From the NCBI RefSeq assembly GCF_002007645.1, contig NZ_CP019791.1:2232001-2296000 (forward strand): DNA of 64,000 nucleotides, read 5' to 3'. Positions 54,243-62,225 of the stretch are shown piece after piece. Numbering within the stretch: position 1 is the stretch's first letter; each line of letters begins with the position of its first letter. The notes beneath the pieces were generated by a model that saw nothing but the letters and a program-made list of their open reading frames with translations, had not been told where the DNA came from and made no database searches. Position numbers and translations under genes: made by a program. Source of the stretch: Anaerohalosphaera lusitana (GTDB lineage Bacteria > Planctomycetota > Phycisphaerae > Sedimentisphaerales > Anaerohalosphaeraceae).

Positions 54243-57200
54243 ATGTGCATCACTAGCAAAAGTGGTCAGATGATAACTGAACTACATTTTTTTAAAATGG
54301 TGATAGTAACATCTGTTCTTGTAACGGGAGCAACGGTTTGTGCTGCCGTTCCGATGAATTTAACACGCATTGTCAATGGACAATTTACTCTGCGGCTGAC
54401 AAAGATGAATTTCCGGGGCCCGCATTTTGAGGTGCTGGTTCAGAATGAAACTGGTGGTTATGATACCTTTGATCCGGGTGAGGTGCGGACGTTCATCGGT
54501 ACCGTGGACGAGGACCCGGCAGCCGTTGCAGTTGGTTATTTGCGTTCTGACGGTGTTCTGTTGTCGGGTGTTTTTGGGTATCGTGGAACGTTTACCATAT
54601 TTGAAGGTGACACCGCAATCTATGCAAGAGGATGGAACAGTGGGACGACGTTCAAAATGCCAACTCAACCGACTGTTACGCCGGGCCATGGCGGAACGAC
54701 AATGTATGAGTGGGGCATTGGTTATGACGTCGATAATGATGGCTATGTCCATAAATACGGTTCGAACACTGCCTATGCGGTGGAGCGGATAGAATTTATG
54801 AATGTCTGCCTGGCAGCGAATTTCATGCAAAACGTGTTACTTAAACCGATGGTTGAGCGTGTTATTATTCGTGCATCGCAATCGCATTGTCCCTATCACG
54901 GCATCGGTGGAACCGCGCTTATAAGCCCACTTTCAAACGAGTGGCAAACAAACCAGTCTGATGCGATGGACTATTGCTTTAAAATCTCTTTATGTACTCC
55001 GAATATCGGCGGAGGTGTGGCTTATATGAATGGCGCGTTTAATGTGAATGGCATATACGAAGGGAACTTGTCATATGGAATAGCTCGTCATGAGTTGGGT
55101 CATAACTGGGGTGTTAACGATTATGAAGCTGGGAGTCCGGAAGGTCAGACTATCAATTGCGGCAATGCTTATGCCTGGTGGTGCGGCCCGGGGATTCAGG
55201 ACATTCTGAATCACCGAGACTTAAATTTAATTGGTTCGGGATACGAAACTAATGTCGGAACTTTCGACACAGTCAATATTCCTCCATACCCCAGTCTTGA
55301 TGCCATCGAGATATTTCCTGGCACAACTTCTGTGGTGATCGATGTGATGTGTAACGATCATGATGTCAATGGGGATGTGTTGACTCTTTATTCGTTTGAG
55401 GATATGTCCACCAAAGGCGCTGCCGTGACACAAACGGGCAGCGGCTCAAACGCACGTCTGGTTTATGAGGTGTCCCTCAAATCGGGTACGGATTCATTTT
55501 TCTATACAGTAGAGGACAGTAGCGGCCAAAGGGCAACAGGAGTGGTGGTTCTGGATCATCGGCCAAGTTTTTCAGTGGCCCCGGCTGACGCTTTCCATAC
55601 CGTTAGCGATTTTGAACAAGGCAGTTCCAGTAGCCGGAATTATACGCTCACCAATAATTTGGGCTCATCGTTCAACTGGGTAGCGTCACATAATGCAACC
55701 TGGTACGATCTTTCGAGTTATGGCGGAACTCTTTCCGGTAATGCCTCGTTTAACGTCAATGTGAAATTGAATGCTGAGACGAAAAGCCTGGCTCCAGGAT
55801 ACCACGAGGATACGATAATCTTTACTGATACTGCCAATAATTTTACCATAAATCGCACGGTGTCCCTGGACGTGAAGCAACCGTTAGTCGTTCAACTGGA
55901 TGCACCGGAAGTGATAGGCTATTCTTCGGAATATCCTGGCGGTGGTTATGCTCCGGGCAAAGCTGTCGATAATACCCAACTCGACTGGGCCACCAATGGT
56001 GACCGTCATAACGGATGGATTGCGTTTGACTTTGGTAAACCGGTAACAATTGATGCAGTTCTGTTTCAGGACCGTTCAGATGGGTCGACGCTTCAGTTCA
56101 GTCTGACCTTCAGTGATGACGCCATTTTTGGTGACGCGGAAGATACAACGATTATTCTCAATTCAGGCGGTATGGCGGGCAAACTCTATAATATTGCCTC
56201 GCAGACTGCACGCTATGTACGCTATGATGTGGTACAATACGATGGCGACATTAACACCGGGATCACCGAGATTTCTTTTTATCGTCGTGTAGCCGAATCG
56301 CCCAGATCGATTACAGGCATTAGCATTACTGCGGCAGCTTCTTCAGAAATTTCTTCTCCGCAAAATGCAACAAACGGTAACGGCTTAAGCGGATGGTTGC
56401 ATGACAATAATCCTAATGGAGAGACGATGTGGGTCGGGACCAACCCGTTTGGCGGCAGCAGCAATCCCAATCCGGGCACCGAACTGGGCGCCGAGTGGAT
56501 TAAATTCGAGTTTGACCGCATTTACAACCTTACCGACATGCTGGTGTGGAATTATAATCAGGCAAACGCATCTGCTGGATATCCGGCCCTGACGGACCGA
56601 GGAATGGCAGAGGTTTATGTTGAATACAGCGTTGACGGGGTTAATTATACGAATCTTTTTGGTGATGGTAATACCACGACCTTAAAGCGGGCGACCAGCA
56701 TTGACGGTACTCCGCCAACCGATCAGCTTGATTTTGGCGGTGTTCAGGTCAAATACGTTGTTATTACCGCGGCTTCATCGAATCCCAATTACGGCGGCGA
56801 TCTGATCGGGTTGAGTGAGGCTCGTTTTGGTCTTGGCGGCGGACCGCTTTGCTTACAGGTGCCTTATCCGACGGTACAGGATTATTCCTCTGAATATCCT
56901 GGCGGCAGTTATGCTCCCAGCAATTCGATCGATTACAGTCAATCAGACTGGTCCAGCAATGGCCAGGGTTCCGAGGCTTGGATATCTTTTGATTTCGGTT
57001 CGCAGGTAATAACGGACTCAGTCCTTTTTCAGGATCGCACTAATGGCTCTACACTTGAGTTCAGTCTCACCTTCAGTGACGACACGATCTTTGGTGACAC
57101 GGGTGATACAACAATGACCTTTTATAATACCGGTGGAACAAATTCAAATCTCTATCGCTTTGGCCCTCAGACGGCTCGCTATGTGCGTTATGATGTCGTA

Positions 57201-58499
57201 CAGTCCAGGTCCACAGATTTAAACACAGGCATTGCCGAAATTGCTTTTTATAAAACTCTGAATCTTTCTTCTGACCCAATTTCAAGTGTGACTGCCACAG
57301 CCTCGTCAGAATACGACCATGCTTTCGCGACTAACACCGTGAACAGTACTGGCCTTTCAGGTTCCCTGCACAGCAATGCTTATACTGACATGTGGTTGGG
57401 AGATGGTACCTTGGCCGGCGTTGGCACTCATGAAGGAGGTGCAGAGTGGATCAAGTTCGACTTGAAAGAGGTCTATGTGCTTGACGAGTGTGTAATCTGG
57501 AACTACAACCAAAATGGCTTTACCGCTCGTGGCATGAATGAGGTACTGGTTAAAACATCGACTGATGGTGTGAATTATACAAATCTGTTCGGGGGCGAAT
57601 CTACGACCCATTTACATCGTGCCACCGGTTGTAAAGGTACACCGCCGACCGATGTGATCAACTTTGATGGTACTTTGGCGCGTTATGTCTTGATCATTGC
57701 CTCCGCCGCGAATCCGAACTTCCCGGAGGGCGATCAAAATCTCATCGGTTTGAGCAATGTTCATTTCACGGGTACGCCAACCGGTTGTCAGACGCACTAC
57801 ATTGCAGATTTTGATTTTGATGGCGATGTTGACTTGTCCGACCTGAACACTTTTGCCGCAGAATATCTGAACGCAGTGACATATACCGAATCAGCCGGAC
57901 ATGTGGTAATGGAGGCCGAGCATTTCACCACGAACACTCCCGGCAGCGGTTCTATGGCTGGCAGCGACTGGGTACCTTTTGATGAAAATGAGTCTTCGGA
58001 CGGTTTTATGCAGGCCCTGCCCGATCAGTCCCGCAGTATCGATGCTCAGATAAACCAGTATTCGCCGCAGCTACGTTACCGGATTGATTTCGAGACGGCT
58101 GGCGAATATTATATTTGGGTCAAAGCCAAGGCCGCTGATATAGCATCTGACAGTATACATTATGGATTGGACGGAGTCTGTGCAAGCTCCGGTGCCTCAT
58201 CGGCTCTGCGTGTACTTCGAGGCGGCAGTTTCAATTGGATTTCGCAAAAAGGTAGCGGGGAACGACCAAAGATAGCGGTTGAAACAGCGGGCGTGCATAA
58301 TTTTGATCTCTGGATGCGGGAAGATGGTGCGACTCTGGACCGTGTGCTCCTGACGACAGACGTTAATTACGACCCAACCATCAGCGGAGAACCGGCCGAA
58401 AGTGCTCTTACGGATTTAATTGCCGATCTTAACAATGACGGCACTGTAGACTTACTCGATTTTAGTATTCTTGCAAGATATTGGTTGGTGGGAATGTAA
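54243..58499 (+). CDS. Secreted metzincin-like protease with discoidin-like repeats and split dockerin-like/CBM tail
   Basis: This 1418-residue protein is the third member of the protease family. The zinc motif is canonical: H283-E-L-G-H287-N-W-G290-V-N-D293, a metzincin HExxHxxGxxD site. After an Ig/cadherin-like domain (about 345-440) comes a BACON-like domain (about 443-545). A tandemly duplicated unit of about 310 residues follows (about 558-865, 875-1180), each unit holding two discoidin-like folds (WIAFDFGKPV, RYVRYDVVQ, EYSVDGVNYTNLF). The tail is EF-hand, CBM-like domain, EF-hand, shared with the GH18 protein. AAGGAG lies 5 bases before the ATG. It probably attacks surface-bound glycoproteins. 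Confidence 0.75.
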   Translation: MCITSKSGQMITELHFFKMVIVTSVLVTGATVCAAVPMNLTRIVNGQFTLRLTKMNFRGPHFEVLVQNETGGYDTFDPGEVRTFIGTVDEDPAAVAVGYLRSDGVLLSGVFGYRGTFTIFEGDTAIYARGWNSGTTFKMPTQPTVTPGHGGTTMYEWGIGYDVDNDGYVHKYGSNTAYAVERIEFMNVCLAANFMQNVLLKPMVERVIIRASQSHCPYHGIGGTALISPLSNEWQTNQSDAMDYCFKISLCTPNIGGGVAYMNGAFNVNGIYEGNLSYGIARHELGHNWGVNDYEAGSPEGQTINCGNAYAWWCGPGIQDILNHRDLNLIGSGYETNVGTFDTVNIPPYPSLDAIEIFPGTTSVVIDVMCNDHDVNGDVLTLYSFEDMSTKGAAVTQTGSGSNARLVYEVSLKSGTDSFFYTVEDSSGQRATGVVVLDHRPSFSVAPADAFHTVSDFEQGSSSSRNYTLTNNLGSSFNWVASHNATWYDLSSYGGTLSGNASFNVNVKLNAETKSLAPGYHEDTIIFTDTANNFTINRTVSLDVKQPLVVQLDAPEVIGYSSEYPGGGYAPGKAVDNTQLDWATNGDRHNGWIAFDFGKPVTIDAVLFQDRSDGSTLQFSLTFSDDAIFGDAEDTTIILNSGGMAGKLYNIASQTARYVRYDVVQYDGDINTGITEISFYRRVAESPRSITGISITAAASSEISSPQNATNGNGLSGWLHDNNPNGETMWVGTNPFGGSSNPNPGTELGAEWIKFEFDRIYNLTDMLVWNYNQANASAGYPALTDRGMAEVYVEYSVDGVNYTNLFGDGNTTTLKRATSIDGTPPTDQLDFGGVQVKYVVITAASSNPNYGGDLIGLSEARFGLGGGPLCLQVPYPTVQDYSSEYPGGSYAPSNSIDYSQSDWSSNGQGSEAWISFDFGSQVITDSVLFQDRTNGSTLEFSLTFSDDTIFGDTGDTTMTFYNTGGTNSNLYRFGPQTARYVRYDVVQSRSTDLNTGIAEIAFYKTLNLSSDPISSVTATASSEYDHAFATNTVNSTGLSGSLHSNAYTDMWLGDGTLAGVGTHEGGAEWIKFDLKEVYVLDECVIWNYNQNGFTARGMNEVLVKTSTDGVNYTNLFGGESTTHLHRATGCKGTPPTDVINFDGTLARYVLIIASAANPNFPEGDQNLIGLSNVHFTGTPTGCQTHYIADFDFDGDVDLSDLNTFAAEYLNAVTYTESAGHVVMEAEHFTTNTPGSGSMAGSDWVPFDENESSDGFMQALPDQSRSIDAQINQYSPQLRYRIDFETAGEYYIWVKAKAADIASDSIHYGLDGVCASSGASSALRVLRGGSFNWISQKGSGERPKIAVETAGVHNFDLWMREDGATLDRVLLTTDVNYDPTISGEPAESALTDLIADLNNDGTVDLLDFSILARYWLVGM
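57807..58484 (+). repeat. 678-bp module, copy 2 (plus strand)
   Basis: This is the inverted partner of 31471-32148, of equal length, with few substitutions and no indels. It encodes the split dockerin-like/CBM tail of the third protease. Confidence 0.9.
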
Positions 58500-58554
58500 T
58501 TTCACCTTAGCTCTGAAATTCGAGTCTAAAAGAGGAAATATGCGGCGTAAGAGA

Positions 58555-58676
58555 GTGAGAGCGTTAAAAACAACGTATTTGTCGTGGCCAACCAGTTTGC
58601 CATCAGCAAGAACAGTAAGACCTCCGACCCGAGGTGATAATCTTTGTCAATGGACTGCCGGTCGCGGTGACAAGTC
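58555..58676 (+). pseudogene. Possible HsdR (type I restriction) gene fragment
   Basis: One frame reads NNVFVVANQFAISKNS and another, a few bases on, reads IIFVNGLPVAVTSL. Joined across a frameshift they match the N-terminal region of type I restriction R subunits, where a VNQF motif precedes (P)DIVLFVNGLPLAVIE. Stop codons and the frameshift show it is dead. It lies entirely within the 193-bp gap before the next GH38-like gene, in part overlapping an unlikely N-terminal extension of that gene. Confidence 0.45.
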
Positions 58677-58692
58677 TTTAAGAAAGGATTTT

Positions 58693-61600
58693 ATGTATCG
58701 ATCAGTCAAGCAAATTTCATCAATTCTGATACTGAGCTTACTTGTGATAGCTTCAGTGTGTCGGGCAGATGTGATCGTGAAGATCGAGAAAACGAAGCTC
58801 GCAAACGGAGGCTATGTTTTCAAGGATATTACCCCGCCCTGCAAGAATGATGCTGCGTGCGATGCAGACCTGTCCATGGTAAAGAACAAGCTGGATGCCG
58901 GCAGCTCAGAAGTTTCATGGCTGATAAACGGAGTGATTTCGGCCTCGCCTGAGCAGGCAAATCAAACCGTTTTCTTAACCAACGATAACGCTGTGGGCGG
59001 CAAAATACTTGTTGATCTGGGCAAAGCCATCTCGATATCTGAGATCAACACATATTCACATCATTATTTTGCGGGTGATGAAGGGGCACGAGCTCCGCAG
59101 GTCTATTCGGTTTACGGCAGCAGGGCAGCCGATCCGGATGCAGTCGGCAAGACAAACGAATGGGTGAAGATCGCAGAGGTTGACAGCAGACCAAACACTA
59201 CCGGCAAGGATTGGGGCGGTATTTACGGTGTGAGTATTTCTGACGACCGAAAAGATTTGGGTGTCTTTCGCTATATTCTATTCGACATCAAACCCACCCG
59301 ATCGCCACTGCAGAATAATCCGGTCTGGACCAATACATTTTATACGGAAATCGATATTCATTCGGACAAGACCATTATGCATCAGGAACCAGCCAGGCTT
59401 GCCGGCCAGAATCCATATGTTGAGGAAGTGATAGTTGTTTTCAAAACTCATTTTGATATCGGCTTTACGGACCTGGCGCGAAATGTTGTGCATCGTTACA
59501 GAACAAGCATGATCGATCATGCTCTGGACGTCGTTGAGGCCAGTGAGGAACTTCCGAAAGATCAGCAATTTGTCTGGACCGTGGCTGGTTGGCCAATGAT
59601 GAAAATACTTGAAGACTGGGACGGTCAGACCGAAGAACGAAAACGAAAAGTCTGGGACGCATTTGAAAAAGGTCGTTTTGTCGTCCACGCATTACCATAC
59701 ACTCTTCACACCGAGTCCAGCGAGCTTGAGGGGCTAGTCAGAGGCATGAACTATTCATCCGGTCTTTGTCGCAAAACAGGAATAGACCTCCCGATCGCGG
59801 CAAAAATGACGGATGTGCCCAGTCACTCATGGGAACTGCCTACGCTCTGCAAGCACGCTGGCATAAAATTTCTCCATCTCGGCTGCAATCCCGCCAGTCA
59901 GTCTCCTGACGTTCCACTTATGTACTGGTGGGAAGGGCCGGATGGTTCACGCCTTTTGACGATGTACGTCAGCAAGGATTACGGAACGGATCTGATACCA
60001 CCTGAGGACTGGCCGCATAAGACATGGCTTGCGATGATCATGACGGGAGATAACCACGGTCCGCCTTCGGTTAGCGAAGTCAGGAATCTGCTTCAGAGAG
60101 CGGATCGGGAACTGCCTACCGATGTAAATGTTCGTTTCGGAACCCTGGACGATTTCGCGGAGGCGATACTTGCAGAGGACCCTGAGCTGCCGGTGGTTCG
60201 CGGTGACATGCCGGACAGTTGGATACACGGCCAGATGACCAGCCCTGTGGAAACAGGTATTGCAAGAAGGTCGAGGCCTTTGATATCGGCGGCTGAGTCT
60301 CTCAATACCCTGTTAAGGTGCTGGGGCGCTGATGTGCCCGATAATGCCGCAGAGATTCGGAAGGCATATGACGACAGTGTGCGGTATGCCGAACATACTT
60401 GGGCAATAAATACCGCGTATATGCAGCCGCACCGGAGCTACGGCGAAAAGTTCGAGAAGGAACTCGAAGAAGGGCGTTTTGCTCGATATGAAGAATCCTG
60501 GGCCGAGAAGGGGTCTCATGCTCTGAAAATCGAAAAGGTCACCCGGGGCAGCCTCGATCGTGACCTGCGGGCTCTGGCGGCTTCGATAAATATCGACGGA
60601 GGGCGTGTCGTGGTGTACAATGCTCAGCCCTGGACCAGAGATGGTATGGTGATGGTTGATGCGCCCGGTTTTACGGGCCGCTCGTTAAGAGATGTCGAGT
60701 CAGGTTCGCTGACAGCCGTTACACCAGGTGAGAAAAATCAAATCAGATTTATTGCTCGCGATGTCCCTGCGATGGGATACCGCACTTACACGGTATCCGA
60801 TATTCCAGTCGATGAAGGCGAACTCATCGCTGATGAAAATAACAATTTGATCGAGAACAGTTTCTACAGGATCATGCTCAAGCCAGAGACAGGAAGTATT
60901 TTATCGATCATCGACAAGCGAACCGGCAAAGAGCTCGTCGACAAGGACAGCGAGTACGGGTTCGGTCAGTATCTCTATGAGCGTTTCGGCAAAAAGGAAG
61001 TCCAGCGTTTTCTCGACCAGTATCTGAAGATACATACTGGCTGGGCCTACAACGATATGGGTAAACGTGACCTGCCGGACATAAAGTATTATTCGGGCAG
61101 TACGGCAGACGCAACACTCGATCTCGAGAAAGATAGCAATCGCGTGACTGCAAAAATGGCCGCCGATCCGGGTGATAAGATCAGGCACAAACACGGTGTC
61201 TCCGTGACGCTGTACAAAGACAGGCCGTACATAGATATAGAATGGCAAGTCTACGATAAGGAGTTCAATGCATATCCCGAAGCGGGCTGGATATCGCTTC
61301 CGTTCAAGATAGATAATCCAAGCTTCCGTCTTGCAAGGTTGGGGGGCATGATCGATCCTGTAACGGATATCGTAGACAACACCTATAAAGACGTTAGCTG
61401 CTTGAACGGCGGTATGGCTGTTCTGCGTAAAGATGGCGTCGGTGCGGGTGTCTGTCCGCTGGATTCGCCGCTTGTCAGTCTGGACAGTCCGGGGCTTTGG
61501 CGTTTCTCCAGGGACTTCGTTCCTGAAAAGCCAAACGTGTTTGTCAATCTTTACAACAACATGTGGGGTACGAATTACCGGCAGTGGATAGGCGGATCGT

Positions 61601-62010
61601 GGAAGTCCTGTGTAAGGATATGGTCTTTCGATAAATATGAGTGTGAGCGTGACTTGATCACACCATCTGCTGAGGCTCGTATGCCGCTGGTGGCTGGTTA
61701 TGCAGTCGGGACAAAGGGCAAGCTGCCTGTGATTGCCGAAGGCGTTGAGCTGTCGAACAAGGGCGTTATGCTGACCGCATTTGGCGATAACCCGGACGGG
61801 GACGGGATGATACTGAGGCTGTGGGAGCAGGCGGGCGAGGATGGTAAATGTACGGTCAAACTGCCGAAAGGTCTAAACGCACAGACCGTTCAGCCTTGTG
61901 ATTTGCGTGGCCGGGCGGAAGGTGATCCGATGGTAGTTGAAAACGGTTCATTTGATGTTGAGCTTGGACGTTATCAGCCTGCAAGTTTTAGAATAAATTT
62001 GGAAATGTAG
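58693..62010 (+). CDS. GH38-like (DUF5054-type) glycosidase
   Basis: This 1105-residue secreted protein has a signal peptide (MYRSVKQISSILILSLLVIASVCRA), a discoidin-like N-domain (residues about 60-230) and a divergent GH38 body. The metal site is H253-F-D255 (VFKTHFDIGFTD) and the probable nucleophile D374 (MTDVPSHSWELP). The alpha-mannosidase middle and beta domains follow. It belongs to a different branch from the three discoidin-GH38 enzymes above. The start at 58693 gives the signal peptide; an in-frame ATG at 58540 with AGAGGAAAT would add 51 residues that overlap gene debris. Substrate unknown beyond the alpha-mannoside expectation. Confidence 0.8.
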   Translation: MYRSVKQISSILILSLLVIASVCRADVIVKIEKTKLANGGYVFKDITPPCKNDAACDADLSMVKNKLDAGSSEVSWLINGVISASPEQANQTVFLTNDNAVGGKILVDLGKAISISEINTYSHHYFAGDEGARAPQVYSVYGSRAADPDAVGKTNEWVKIAEVDSRPNTTGKDWGGIYGVSISDDRKDLGVFRYILFDIKPTRSPLQNNPVWTNTFYTEIDIHSDKTIMHQEPARLAGQNPYVEEVIVVFKTHFDIGFTDLARNVVHRYRTSMIDHALDVVEASEELPKDQQFVWTVAGWPMMKILEDWDGQTEERKRKVWDAFEKGRFVVHALPYTLHTESSELEGLVRGMNYSSGLCRKTGIDLPIAAKMTDVPSHSWELPTLCKHAGIKFLHLGCNPASQSPDVPLMYWWEGPDGSRLLTMYVSKDYGTDLIPPEDWPHKTWLAMIMTGDNHGPPSVSEVRNLLQRADRELPTDVNVRFGTLDDFAEAILAEDPELPVVRGDMPDSWIHGQMTSPVETGIARRSRPLISAAESLNTLLRCWGADVPDNAAEIRKAYDDSVRYAEHTWAINTAYMQPHRSYGEKFEKELEEGRFARYEESWAEKGSHALKIEKVTRGSLDRDLRALAASINIDGGRVVVYNAQPWTRDGMVMVDAPGFTGRSLRDVESGSLTAVTPGEKNQIRFIARDVPAMGYRTYTVSDIPVDEGELIADENNNLIENSFYRIMLKPETGSILSIIDKRTGKELVDKDSEYGFGQYLYERFGKKEVQRFLDQYLKIHTGWAYNDMGKRDLPDIKYYSGSTADATLDLEKDSNRVTAKMAADPGDKIRHKHGVSVTLYKDRPYIDIEWQVYDKEFNAYPEAGWISLPFKIDNPSFRLARLGGMIDPVTDIVDNTYKDVSCLNGGMAVLRKDGVGAGVCPLDSPLVSLDSPGLWRFSRDFVPEKPNVFVNLYNNMWGTNYRQWIGGSWKSCVRIWSFDKYECERDLITPSAEARMPLVAGYAVGTKGKLPVIAEGVELSNKGVMLTAFGDNPDGDGMILRLWEQAGEDGKCTVKLPKGLNAQTVQPCDLRGRAEGDPMVVENGSFDVELGRYQPASFRINLEM

Positions 62011-62017
62011 GAGTAAA

Positions 62018-62180
62018 ATGAAATTTGGTTGGTTTTCTGATTATCGGTTTTGCAGGCCTCGTTCACGCTGACGAGTTCAATGTTGTTCAGGTGAAATGGG
62101 ACGCATCCGCAACCGCCAGCAGCATTTATGGGCCGGGGTATGCTGCTGAGAATGCGATCAAAGGAAAATGGTTGGCTCGT
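62018..62180 (+). pseudogene. Decayed 5' end of a GH38 gene
   Basis: The DNA matches the start of the GH38 gene at 48134: LIIGFAGLVHADEFNVVQVKW and ASATASSIYGPGYAAEN are readable. A short deletion after the ATG puts that start out of frame, and similarity stops near codon 55. It begins 8 bases after the preceding stop codon. This is a truncated duplicate of the signal peptide and discoidin start. Confidence 0.8.
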
Positions 62181-62225
62181 GATGTGGGTGTGCAGATTGT
62201 TTTTTGTCTCGTAAATGGAGATTTC

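Noticed and set aside
53989-54273. 94-codon plus-strand frame between epimerase and protease
   Set aside because: It overlaps the epimerase end in another frame, has no recognisable sequence, and the gap shows no conserved signals apart from the ribosome site of the protease.
9327-58499. Cellulosome-like complex based on many dockerin-like tails
   Set aside because: No cohesin or scaffoldin is present in the window. Similar EF-hand tails are widespread in planctomycete secreted proteins, so a cellulosome is not supported.
58471-58692. N-terminal extension of the fourth GH38-like protein
   Set aside because: It overlaps the end of the protease gene and gene debris. The signal peptide begins at 58693.
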